DNA from: Acidobacteriaceae bacterium
Lineage (GTDB): Bacteria; Acidobacteriota; Terriglobia; Terriglobales; Acidobacteriaceae
Reading direction: 5' to 3'
DNA: 42,009 nt
NCBI GenBank assembly: GCA_027323885.1
Contig: DAHVZT010000100.1
Location: 1-42,009, forward strand
In this document: positions 12,392 through 21,224 of the stretch, in pieces
How the letters are laid out: every line of letters begins with the position of its first letter
Numbering within the stretch: position 1 is the first letter of the stretch
The notes under the pieces: model-generated
The model's input: only the letters and a program-made list of their open reading frames with translations
Told to the model about the DNA's origin: nothing
Database searches by the model: none
Made by a program: the position numbers and the translations under genes

Positions 12392-12988
12392 ATGTACGCG
12401 GACAGCACAGCACGGGTGCAGGATGCGGAGCTCATTCGCGAGGCGCAGAACGGTTCCCGCGAAGCTTTTGACGCGCTTGTTCGCCAATATGACCAGGCCG
12501 TGCTGCGTCTGGCGCTGCATCTGACCGGTTCGGAACAGGACGCCCAGGACATCCATCAGGAAGCGTTCCTGAAAGCCTATCGCCACATCGGCAGCTTCCG
12601 TTTCGAGTGCTCGTTCTACACCTGGATCTACCGCATCGTTACAAATTTGTGTCTGGACCATCTGAGGCGCCGCAAAACCCGGCGCGAGGATTCCGCCATT
12701 ATGGTGGATGCCGCGGGCGAAGAGCACGACACAATGACGAACGTTTCCGACGAACGGGCGATGGCGAATCCCGCGCGTGAACTGGAACGCAAGATATTGG
12801 GAACCCAAATCCAGGCCGCCCTGGAAACGCTGACTCCGCGCGAACGGACGGTTTTTGAGTTGAAGCATTACCATGGCCTGCGGCTGCGGACCATTGGCGA
12901 GATGTTGAACACCACGGAAGAAACAGCGAAAAATACGCTGTTCCGTGCCACGCGCAAGCTGCGAACGCAGCTTGCGGAATTGCGGTAA
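12392..12988 (+). CDS. RNA polymerase sigma factor, sigma-70/ECF type
   Basis: AFDALVRQYDQAVLRLALHLTGSEQDAQDIHQEAFLKAYRHIGSFRFECSFYTWIYRIVTNLCLDHLRRRK (sigma2) and LTPRERTVFELKHYHGLRLRTIGEMLNTTEETAKNTLFRATRKL (sigma4). Confidence 0.93.
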   Translation: MYADSTARVQDAELIREAQNGSREAFDALVRQYDQAVLRLALHLTGSEQDAQDIHQEAFLKAYRHIGSFRFECSFYTWIYRIVTNLCLDHLRRRKTRREDSAIMVDAAGEEHDTMTNVSDERAMANPARELERKILGTQIQAALETLTPRERTVFELKHYHGLRLRTIGEMLNTTEETAKNTLFRATRKLRTQLAELR

Positions 12989-13015
12989 GCAGGGGTTCAT
13001 TTTGAGGAGCAGGCC

Positions 13016-13984
13016 ATGAAATGTGACGTCGCACAGCGGTTGATTGTGCAATATGTTTACGGGGAGCTGCCGGACGAGGGTTGCCACCAACTGGAGCTTC
13101 ATATCGCCGGCTGCGAAGCCTGTCGCAACGAATTGCAAGTGTATGAGGCGCTTCGTCAGGCCCTGGCGCTTGCTCCCGTCGTTGAGCCGTCCGCGAGTCT
13201 GCTGGCGCAAAGCCGAATCCGGTTGGATGACGCGCTCGATCAGCTGCCTGCGCCGACTCTCCGCATGCGGCTGGAGACCTGCGTCATGGGGTTTTTTGCG
13301 CAACTGCGGGCTGCTCCGGGAATGGCAGTCGCGCTCGCCGCGCTCGGCCTGGGATTAGGCGCCACCGCAGGCCACTACTGGAACCGTAGCTCCGCGGTGC
13401 AGTCGGCGGCAATCCACTCCGCCGCCAGCTCCAACTGGACCGCTGTATCTGCTCCTTCGGTTGCAAACGTCAGCCAGATTGTGCGGCATCCTGACACGCA
13501 CATGGTGGAAGTTCACTTCAATCAAGTGGTGCCGAGCACGGTCGAGGGTTCCATGGATGACCCGGAGGTTCAAAAGCTGCTGCTGCTGGCGGCGCAGAAC
13601 ACGGCGAATCCCAACCTGCGGAGCGACTCTGTGGCGCTGCTGGCCGAACAATGCAGAGCAGGCCAATATTGTCAGGGCGGTCCTGTCCGCACTGCTCTTA
13701 TGGTGGCGCTGCGATACGATCGCGATCCCAGCGTGCGGCTGAAGGCTTTGGAAGGGCTGCAGCCGTATGTCGCGCAGGATTCCCGCGTTCGAGACGCAAT
13801 TCTCGAGTCCCTGATGCACGACCCTAGCCAACCTATACGCAACCGCGCGCTGCAGATGCTGGAGCCGGTGAACGCGGACAGCAGCGTGCGCATCGTCCTG
13901 CAGACTGTCTCCAGCCGCGACGTGAATCCGGCGATGCGCGAAGCTTCGCTTAAAGTGCTGCATTCGATTCCGGAAACCGAGTGA
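13016..13984 (+). CDS. zinc-finger (zf-HC2) anti-sigma factor with C-terminal HEAT-repeat region
   Basis: HQLELHIAGCEACRNEL (Hx3Cx2C); one TM segment (AVALAALGLGLGATAG); repeats DPSVRLKALEGLQPYV..., DPSQPIRNRALQMLEPV. Directly downstream of the sigma gene. Confidence 0.82.
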   Translation: MKCDVAQRLIVQYVYGELPDEGCHQLELHIAGCEACRNELQVYEALRQALALAPVVEPSASLLAQSRIRLDDALDQLPAPTLRMRLETCVMGFFAQLRAAPGMAVALAALGLGLGATAGHYWNRSSAVQSAAIHSAASSNWTAVSAPSVANVSQIVRHPDTHMVEVHFNQVVPSTVEGSMDDPEVQKLLLLAAQNTANPNLRSDSVALLAEQCRAGQYCQGGPVRTALMVALRYDRDPSVRLKALEGLQPYVAQDSRVRDAILESLMHDPSQPIRNRALQMLEPVNADSSVRIVLQTVSSRDVNPAMREASLKVLHSIPETE

Positions 13985-14209
13985 GCTTTTCGCCGGCCGA
14001 GTGCCGCGTTGCAGGACCGGGATCCCTGTAGCGCAATGCGGGAAGCGGCCGCAGCGGGCCTGTGGGTCAGGCTCTCCCCCAGGCCAGCACCAGACTTCCC
14101 CGAATCCGTTTCGGCTGCATGAGACGATTTCGAGAAGAAGTCACGTCCCGTCTAAACTGTGTTCTTGGGAGTTGCAGGCGCACTGGGGGGCGGCCAAACG
14201 CCTGGAAGC

Positions 14210-15196
14210 ATGTACTTGAAGATTGCCATGAATCTGCGAACAGTCCGTCGGCACGCGGTATGCCTTGTTGTTGTGGCGATCTCCTGCGCAATGGAATGCG
14301 GAGCCGCGGTATCCACTCCCGGCGGCATGCCCGCGCTTCAGCAGAACGGGGAAGGCTACCTGGGCGTAGTGTTCGAGAATCTGAACAGCCAACAGCGGGC
14401 CGCACTGCAGGTCCCACCCAGACAAGGTGTCGCGATCGCCGCCGTCGATCACGACGCTCCCGCAGGAACTGCCGGGTTGCGCAGCAATGACGTGATTGTG
14501 CAGATGAACGGCAAACAGACGGAGCACGCCGCGGACATTCGCGAAGCTCTGCACAAGATGTCGCCCGGGCAGACCGTTACCCTTCGGGTGCTTCGCGAGG
14601 GCCGGCCGCTGGAGGTAAAGGTGGTGCTTGCCGATCGCAAGACGGTCGAGCAACGGGCATGGGCGCAGCATTATATCGTGCCCGATCCGCGCATGCAGGC
14701 CGTCGTTGCCGCCGACGAGCGAGCCCAATCGGGTCCGCCGTCCCGCGCTGGCGCAAAGAACTCCACGGCATCCGGTCCGACAAATGCCGCCCCGACGGAT
14801 CCGCCGTCCAGCCCCTCGACAGGAATTCTGGGAGTGGTTCCCGCGGAGATTGGAAAAACCCTGGGGGCCAACGGCGGGTTGATGAGCTACATCCCCTACA
14901 CCGCGCCCTATACAGGAATCACTGTGGACGTCCTCACGCCGCAGCTTGCCAAATTTTTTGGCCTGAAGGACACCACCGGCCTGCTGGTGAAAAATATCGA
15001 CCCGAAGAGCCCGGGCGCGCGGGCCGGTGTGCAGGCAGGAGATGTGATTGTCGAGGCAAACGAAACGCCGATGACGTCCCGCAGCAAGTGGATCCACGCC
15101 CTGCGCGGAAACCGGCACGACGCGGTCAAGCTGCAGATCCTGCGCAATCGGCAAACCCATACCGTGCTGTTGACGCTGGCCGCCAGCAAATCCTGA
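14210..15196 (+). CDS. exported protein with two PDZ domains, no recognisable protease domain
   Basis: GYLGVVFENL...AGTAGLRSNDVIVQMNGKQTEHAADIREALHKMSPGQTVTLRVLREGRPLEV and LLVKNIDPKSPGARAGVQAGDVIVEANETPMTSRSKWIHAL. Confidence 0.82.
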   Translation: MYLKIAMNLRTVRRHAVCLVVVAISCAMECGAAVSTPGGMPALQQNGEGYLGVVFENLNSQQRAALQVPPRQGVAIAAVDHDAPAGTAGLRSNDVIVQMNGKQTEHAADIREALHKMSPGQTVTLRVLREGRPLEVKVVLADRKTVEQRAWAQHYIVPDPRMQAVVAADERAQSGPPSRAGAKNSTASGPTNAAPTDPPSSPSTGILGVVPAEIGKTLGANGGLMSYIPYTAPYTGITVDVLTPQLAKFFGLKDTTGLLVKNIDPKSPGARAGVQAGDVIVEANETPMTSRSKWIHALRGNRHDAVKLQILRNRQTHTVLLTLAASKS

Positions 15197-15281
15197 ATTG
15201 CGCCTTTCGCCCGGAGCTGGCTTACGACGGATGTGCCCGGCTGTCCGGCAGACCCGCGGCTGTGATTGAATAAAGGAGAAG

Positions 15282-16349
15282 ATGACTGCCTCCTCCACTC
15301 CGAAGTTGCCCGGCGCCCCGGCGGAATCCTCCCGGATAGCGCGCCGCGCCAAGGCTGTGACACGCCGTGCGCGTGAACTGGCCTCCATTGCACACGCGAT
15401 TGCGTCCACCCGGCATCCGTACATGGCACACATCGTTCCTATGCGTCGGTGCAATCTCTCCTGCACGTATTGCAATGAATTTGACGATGTCTCCGATCCA
15501 GTTCCCGTGGACGAGATGCTGCGGCGCATCGATGACCTGGCGCGGCTCGGCACCAGCGTAATCACGATTTCCGGCGGGGAGCCGCTGCTGCATCCGGAAC
15601 TCGACCAGATCATTGCGCGGATTCGTCACCATGGACGCATTGCGGGCATGATCACCAACGGCTATCTGCTGATGCCGGAGCGTATTCAGCGTCTGAACCG
15701 CGCCGGACTGGACCATATGCAGATCTCCATCGACAATGTGCAGCCGGATGAAGTCTCCAAGAAAAGCCTGAAGGTGCTGGACAGGAAACTGCAAATGCTC
15801 GCCGAACATGCGGATTTCCACGTGAACATCAACTCCGTGGTGGGTGGCGGCATCAAGTACCCGCAGGACGCTCTGACCATCGCACGCCGGGCTCTGGAAC
15901 TGGGCTTTACTTCGACCATCGGCATCATTCACGACGGCGACGGTCAACTCAAGCCGCTGCGCGATGAAGAGCGCCGCATTTACTACCAAGTGAAAGGGCT
16001 CACGAAGCGGCACTACTCCCGCTTCAATCATTTCCAGGAAGCGATTGCGAACGGACAGCCGAACGATTGGCGCTGCCGTGCCGGAGCGCGCTACCTCTAC
16101 ATCTGTGAAAACGGCCTGGTGCATTATTGCTCTCAGCAACGTGGCTGGCCGGGTATTCCGCTGGCGAAGTACACGACGGCGGACGTGGAACGGGAATTTC
16201 TGACGCAGAAAACATGCGCTCCGAACTGCACCATCTCGTGTGTCCACCAGGTTTCCTACATTGACCACTGGCGCGCCCCGCAGACTTCGGAGACTTCCCC
16301 TGGCATGCCTTCCCAAATGCCCCAGGACCTGGTGAACATTCAACTCTAG
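15282..16349 (+). CDS. radical SAM protein with extra C-terminal cysteines
   Basis: [11 protein letters not shown] (CX3CX2C), [15 protein letters not shown]-terminal [19 protein letters not shown]...[12 protein letters not shown]. Confidence 0.9.
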   Translation: MTASSTPKLPGAPAESSRIARRAKAVTRRARELASIAHAIASTRHPYMAHIVPMRRCNLSCTYCNEFDDVSDPVPVDEMLRRIDDLARLGTSVITISGGEPLLHPELDQIIARIRHHGRIAGMITNGYLLMPERIQRLNRAGLDHMQISIDNVQPDEVSKKSLKVLDRKLQMLAEHADFHVNINSVVGGGIKYPQDALTIARRALELGFTSTIGIIHDGDGQLKPLRDEERRIYYQVKGLTKRHYSRFNHFQEAIANGQPNDWRCRAGARYLYICENGLVHYCSQQRGWPGIPLAKYTTADVEREFLTQKTCAPNCTISCVHQVSYIDHWRAPQTSETSPGMPSQMPQDLVNIQL

Positions 16350-16438
16350 CCGCCCCGGAGCCACTCGCCGCACCACTTTCGCCCAGGGAACGTGGGATTT
16401 GGAGTCCTCACTCTGATAGCCTTTTCGCACGAGGGGCC

Positions 16439-17644
16439 ATGCCTGCGAACGCGCAGCAGCAAACCACAACTCGTGCCGCAGCACCCGATCGGCTGCTTGG
16501 CGTGCTCACCTCAAATACCGCCCTGGTTCTCGGCACAGTGGCTTCGCTGGTGTCGATCGCAGCCGCCATTCGCAAAACTATTTTGTACGGACTCGATTTC
16601 CAGTGGAGCGATGCGCGCCTGCTGTTGCAGCATCGCGATCCATGGGCGGTCTATTTGTCCGGGGACGTGCACCACGAGATTCTGCTGAACCAGGTTCCCA
16701 ACTTTCTCCACGAACTTTACGTCTTTCTGTTGCCGTTTGGCCTGCTGCCATTCAGCGAAGCGAAGTTGATCTGGGCGAGCTATAACCTGCTGTTTGTCGC
16801 TGTGCTGGTCCGTTGTGTCACGCAACTTTATGAACTGGACAATCGCCAATCGCGTCTGCTGCTTCTGCTGGTGCTGACAAGCACCCCGTTTCGCGTGACT
16901 GTCCAGAATGGCCAGAACGACGCGCTGGCCCTGATGTGCATTTCGCTGTGGGCGCTCGTCCGCAGCGAGAGCGGACGTGGGCTGCTGCTCGGCCTCGCTT
17001 ATGAAAAATACAGCATCCCGCCCGTGCTCGCGCTGTTCTTGCTGCTGCGAAAACGCGGGAAGCTGCTGGCCTATTCTCTTCTGCCGCCGCTAGCGGGTTT
17101 TCTTCTGGTGGATGCATGGCTGCCCACGCCTGGGCGCATGCTTCTCTTTGAGCCGTTCCGTACGGCGCTGCATGGAAACAATGTTTCGCGGGGCATTGCA
17201 AACATTATGGCGGTAACGGAGAAACTGCTGGAGCACCTGCCGCATCCGGCTGCGTGGACCGCGCTCTTGCCGTATCTGCTGGGCGTCGCTCTGGCGTGCG
17301 GCATTGCGGGGTACTTCGCCAGCCACGCGGCGGAACTGGACGGGAGGATTCTGCTGGCCTGCCTGATGGCGGCCAGCCTGGCCTGCTTCAAACACCAGAT
17401 TTACGATTTTCTGGCGTTAATCTTCTGTCTGGGAGCCGCACTCAAGGCTGCGCCGGGGCGCGCGCGCAGCGTAGTTTTGGGAGTGATCGCCTACTTCTGG
17501 TTCGTTGAGCGCATTCTCCACATCTGGCGCTGGGAGTTCCATCTATTTACGATTCTGCCCAGTTTCCTGCTGCTGCTGTGGATGATCGCCGCAACAACGG
17601 AACTGGGCAGAGTGTCGAGCTCAAATCGACGATGGCGCCTATGA
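16439..17644 (+). CDS. polytopic membrane protein, GT87/DUF2029-like glycosyltransferase
   Basis: Multiple hydrophobic segments; QWSDARLLLQHRDPWAVY, FLYVFLLPFGLLPFSEAKLIWASYNLL, VQNGQNDALALM. Confidence 0.7.
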   Translation: MPANAQQQTTTRAAAPDRLLGVLTSNTALVLGTVASLVSIAAAIRKTILYGLDFQWSDARLLLQHRDPWAVYLSGDVHHEILLNQVPNFLHELYVFLLPFGLLPFSEAKLIWASYNLLFVAVLVRCVTQLYELDNRQSRLLLLLVLTSTPFRVTVQNGQNDALALMCISLWALVRSESGRGLLLGLAYEKYSIPPVLALFLLLRKRGKLLAYSLLPPLAGFLLVDAWLPTPGRMLLFEPFRTALHGNNVSRGIANIMAVTEKLLEHLPHPAAWTALLPYLLGVALACGIAGYFASHAAELDGRILLACLMAASLACFKHQIYDFLALIFCLGAALKAAPGRARSVVLGVIAYFWFVERILHIWRWEFHLFTILPSFLLLLWMIAATTELGRVSSSNRRWRL

Positions 17645-17648
17645 CCGT

Positions 17649-19106
17649 TCAGTACTTCGGCACCGAAGGATCCACCTTTTCCGACCAGGCCGTGATGCCT
17701 CCCGCGAGGTTGTAAATGTGCTTGAAGCCGTTCTGCGCAAGAAACTCCGCTGCGCGCTGGCTGCGGCCGCCGGCCTTGCAATGCACGACAATCTCACGAT
17801 TCGGGTCCAACTCCTTCACGCGCTGCGGCAGATCGTTGAGCGGAAGCAAATGTCCGCCAATCTGGGCGATGGCAAACTCGTAAGGTTCGCGCACATCGAG
17901 CACATAGAGATTGTCACCAGCATCCAGGCGGCGCTTGAGCTCCGTGGGCTGCATCTGCGGGATGCCGTTCACCACCGCGGCAGGTTCGGCGGACTTCGGC
18001 GGCAAGCCGCAGAACTGGTCGTAGTCGATAAGCTTGGTGACCGTAGGGTGAGTCCCGCAGGCGGGGCAGTCGGGATTCTTGCGCAGCTTAAGCTCGCGAA
18101 AACGCATGGCGAGGGTGTCTACCAGAAGCAGGCGGCCCACCAGCGGTTCGCCCTGCCCGAGAATCAGCTTGATGACCTCTGTCGCCTGAATCATGCCAAG
18201 CAGACCGGGCAGAATGCCAAGCACGCCACCCTCCGCGCAGGAGGGCACAAGGCCGGGCGGCGGCGGCTCAGGATACAGACAACGGTAGCATGGGCCTGCT
18301 TCGGTCGCGAACACGCTGGCTTGCCCCTCGAACCGAAAAATTGAGGCGTAGACGTTCGGAATGCCGGACAGCACGCACGCGTCATTGACCAGATAGCGCG
18401 TGGGGAAGTTGTCGGTGCCGTCGGCGACGACATCGAAATCCTTGAAAATCTCAAGCGCGTTTTCGCTACTCAGGCGAGTAGGGAACTTCACGATCTTTAC
18501 GTTGGGATTGATAGCGCGCAGAGAGTCTTCCGCGGAGTCCAGCTTGGCGCGACCCACATCCATCGTGCCGTGGATCACTTGGCGGTGCAGGTTGCTCGCC
18601 TCGACCACATCGAAATCGACGATCCCGAGAGTGCCCACGCCAGCGGCTGCAAGATACATCGTCAACGGCGCTCCGAGACCACCCGCGCCGACGCATAGCA
18701 CGCGCGCAGCTTTCAATTTGAGCTGGCCTGCCTCGCCGACCTCCGGCAGAATCAGGTGGCGCGAGTAGCGGCCCATTTCTTCCGGCGTGAGTGCGGCGGC
18801 TGGAGCTTCCGCGACCGGTGATCCTCCGGCAATGGACGGAATAATGGAGAGCGAGTCGGAATCCTTGACCGGAGCATTTTCCTTTTGATCCAGGTAGCGG
18901 ATGTCTTCGTCGTTCAAGTAGATGTTTACGAAAGAGCGCAGTTTGCCCTGGTCGCTGTAGAGGTGCTGGCGCAATTCCGGATACTGCTCGGTCAGCGCTT
19001 TGAGCGCCTGCGCCACGGTGCTGCCCGAGACCTGAACAACGGACTGCTTGCCCGCGTACGCGCGGAGCGGTGTGGGAATGTGAATCTGCATGATAGAAAC
19101 CCTCAA
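17649..19106 (-). CDS. three-domain fusion: CysO-like (MoaD/ThiS) sulfur carrier + ThiF/MoeB E1-like adenylyltransferase + rhodanese
   Basis: N-terminal MQIHIPTPLRAYAG...FVNIYLNDEDIR...DSLSIIPSIAGG; E1-like RYSRHLILPEVGEAGQLKLKAARVLCVGAGGLGAP, DGTDNFPTRYLVNDAC, PSCAEGGVLGILPG, Zn motifs CYRC/CPAC; rhodanese YVLDVREPYEF...VVHCKAGGRSQRAAEFL. Confidence 0.95.
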   Translation of the reverse strand: MRVSIMQIHIPTPLRAYAGKQSVVQVSGSTVAQALKALTEQYPELRQHLYSDQGKLRSFVNIYLNDEDIRYLDQKENAPVKDSDSLSIIPSIAGGSPVAEAPAAALTPEEMGRYSRHLILPEVGEAGQLKLKAARVLCVGAGGLGAPLTMYLAAAGVGTLGIVDFDVVEASNLHRQVIHGTMDVGRAKLDSAEDSLRAINPNVKIVKFPTRLSSENALEIFKDFDVVADGTDNFPTRYLVNDACVLSGIPNVYASIFRFEGQASVFATEAGPCYRCLYPEPPPPGLVPSCAEGGVLGILPGLLGMIQATEVIKLILGQGEPLVGRLLLVDTLAMRFRELKLRKNPDCPACGTHPTVTKLIDYDQFCGLPPKSAEPAAVVNGIPQMQPTELKRRLDAGDNLYVLDVREPYEFAIAQIGGHLLPLNDLPQRVKELDPNREIVVHCKAGGRSQRAAEFLAQNGFKHIYNLAGGITAWSEKVDPSVPKY

Positions 19107-19136
19107 AAGAAATTCTTTGGCGTCACCAGGCGGTGC

Positions 19137-19628
19137 TTACGAAACCGCCACCGGCTCGGCAAACTGCACTTCGATGGCTTGCTTCTCCAGCCGCTTGTCC
19201 TCTTCGCTGGAGCCGGCCAACAGAAAAGCGTTCGTTTCCGCCGCGCGACATCGCCCGGTGCTCTGTGGCCCCAGAACGCTCGTGATCACATACGAGCAGC
19301 CTAGCCAATGCGCCTCCGTCAGGTCGGTACGGGACCACTGCGCGGGATGGTCGGGATGCGAGTGGTAAAAGCCCACGATGTCGAGACCCTGCTGGCGGGC
19401 GTCCCGTTGAATGCGCACCAGTTCCTGGGGCGCGATCTGATACCGGTTATGCGCGGAGTCCGTCCGCACGTTCCCGGCGCGTACCGCATCCACCACGACA
19501 TTGGCGTCGGGTTCACTGTGGCCGAGCAAAACGCCGCAGCATTCATTCGGGTATGTCTCTTCCCCGTGCTTGCGAATTGCGTCATACTGCGCTTGCTCCA
19601 TACGTAACGCGGCGGCAATGCTCGTCAA
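19137..19628 (-). CDS. JAMM/MPN+ M67-family metallopeptidase (Mec+-like)
   Basis: NECCGVLLG (catalytic Glu) and YHSHPDHPAQWSRTD (HxHPx6-7SxxD JAMM motif). TTG start at 19628 overlaps the cysM stop (TTGA) with an AGGAA upstream; ATG at 19601 is an alternative. Confidence 0.9.
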   Translation of the reverse strand: MTSIAAALRMEQAQYDAIRKHGEETYPNECCGVLLGHSEPDANVVVDAVRAGNVRTDSAHNRYQIAPQELVRIQRDARQQGLDIVGFYHSHPDHPAQWSRTDLTEAHWLGCSYVITSVLGPQSTGRCRAAETNAFLLAGSSEEDKRLEKQAIEVQFAEPVAVS

Positions 19629-20617
19629 AACTGTTCCTCCCAGAATCGTTCGCTCCAATATTTGTCCGCGCCATCGCACAGGATGGTCACGATGGTGGCG
19701 GACTGCTGTTTTGCGGCGCACTCCTCGGCGATGCGCAACGCACCCGCCACGGCCGCGGCTGCCGAGACACCAACCAGCAGGCCCTCTTCGCGAGGCAGCC
19801 GGCGCGCCATGGCATAGGCGGTTTCCGTAGGCATCTCGATTTTCCGGTCGGCAAGGCGCGGGTCGTAGATCCGTGGCACGATTGCCGTTGCCATGTGTTT
19901 CAAGCCTTCCAGTCCGTTGAAGGGCGAGTCTGGCTCCAGGGAAATACATTGGGTGCGTGGATTCAGTTCCTTCAACCGGCGAGTGGTGCCTACAAAAGTA
20001 CCGCTGGTGCCCAGACCGGCCACAAAATGCGTAATGCTACTTTCCGTCTGCTCCCAGATTTCATTCGCCGTGGTGCGGTAATGGGCGCGCCAGTTGTTGT
20101 CATTGGAATACTGGTCGGCATAGTAGTAGCGCTCAGGCTGCTCAGCCGCCAATTCGCGCGCCTTGCGGATGGCGCCATCGGTGCCGTCGGCGGGATCGGT
20201 CCAAAGGATGCTGGCGCCATAAGCGGCAAGAATTCGCTTTCGCTCCGGCGACACATTGGAGGGCATGATCAACGTGACTGGAAACCGCATGAAAGCGCCG
20301 AGCATCGCATAGGCAATTCCGGTATTGCCGCTGGTTGCATCAAGCAGGGTCCGGTTCGCGGGAGGGCCGAGCAGGCCGCGCTCCATCGCGTCCAGAACAA
20401 TGGCCTTTGCGGCGCGGTCCTTGACCGAGCCGCCCGGGTTCACCCACTCCGCTTTGCCAAGGATTTGCACTCCAGGCAAATGGGCGGTGATTTTCGACAG
20501 GCGAACCAGGGGCGTGTTCCCAACTCGATCCAGGAGCGTCACTCCCAGACCGGAGCGCGGGGTGAGCGCGTCGAAACCGCTGGTCGCTTGCACGGGTTCA
20601 CGATATGTCAAAGTCAT
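19625..20617 (-). CDS. cysM: PLP-dependent cysteine synthase (CysM-like)
   Basis: VGNTPLVRLSK, NPGGSVKDRAA (PLP Lys), DATSGNTGIAYAMLG, FVAGLGTSGTFVGTTRRLKE, GVSAAAAVAGAL. Confidence 0.92.
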   Translation of the reverse strand: MTLTYREPVQATSGFDALTPRSGLGVTLLDRVGNTPLVRLSKITAHLPGVQILGKAEWVNPGGSVKDRAAKAIVLDAMERGLLGPPANRTLLDATSGNTGIAYAMLGAFMRFPVTLIMPSNVSPERKRILAAYGASILWTDPADGTDGAIRKARELAAEQPERYYYADQYSNDNNWRAHYRTTANEIWEQTESSITHFVAGLGTSGTFVGTTRRLKELNPRTQCISLEPDSPFNGLEGLKHMATAIVPRIYDPRLADRKIEMPTETAYAMARRLPREEGLLVGVSAAAAVAGALRIAEECAAKQQSATIVTILCDGADKYWSERFWEEQF

Positions 20618-20755
20618 TTACGGGCCTATCCAGACGCGCAGCGCTCGCTCCGGAAGAAAGCAAGCGCCACGCTATACTCAAAGTGTAGCGTTGCAGGGTT
20701 GCCGCGGCAAACCGGCGCGGTTCCTGCCTACGCAGAGATTGGATGTTGAGACACG

Positions 20756-21193
20756 ATGCGTTCCAGGCAAAAACCCCCTACGAAAACATTCGACAGCGCC
20801 CTCACGTATTTGCGTGCTCATGCATTTGATGTCGAGCAGTCGCCTGGGGTCGCAAATCAGATTCAGGTAAGAAAACATGGCTGCGGGGCCGTGCTGTCCG
20901 GGCTGGAAGACGGCGGGGTGGGTTACGTTCTCGGTCCTGGCTGCCTGGTGGGAGGCGAAATTGCCACTCTGGTGGACCGCGGGTACCAGAAATTTCTGAC
21001 CACGTCCCGATTGCAGGTGCCTGCGACAGCGGAGCGCCTGCGGGCGCTGCATCTCTTCTCAGAAGAACTGAGCGAAGCCGCCGGTACACCAGACTATTAC
21101 AACCAGGCGCTGGGAACCGTGAGCGATGCCTATCTCTACGACCGCGTCAAAGGCCGTGAACCGGGCACAGAGCCGGCCGAAAACGGCCACTGA
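20756..21193 (+). CDS. hypothetical protein (145 aa)
   Basis: ORF divergent from cysM, with no competing gene on the opposite strand; no family recognised. Confidence 0.65.
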   Translation: MRSRQKPPTKTFDSALTYLRAHAFDVEQSPGVANQIQVRKHGCGAVLSGLEDGGVGYVLGPGCLVGGEIATLVDRGYQKFLTTSRLQVPATAERLRALHLFSEELSEAAGTPDYYNQALGTVSDAYLYDRVKGREPGTEPAENGH

Positions 21194-21224
21194 GCAGTCA
21201 TCCTGATCTCCAGACGCAGAGACG

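Noticed and set aside
12323-13303. 326-aa minus-strand ORF
   Set aside because: Antisense to the sigma/anti-sigma pair; no recognisable domain.
14141-16484. Long minus-strand ORFs (14141..15613 and 15222..16484)
   Set aside because: Antisense to the PDZ and radical SAM genes, which have strong motifs; typical GC-rich shadow ORFs.
19553-20749. 398-aa plus-strand ORF
   Set aside because: Antisense to cysM; low-complexity translation without motifs.
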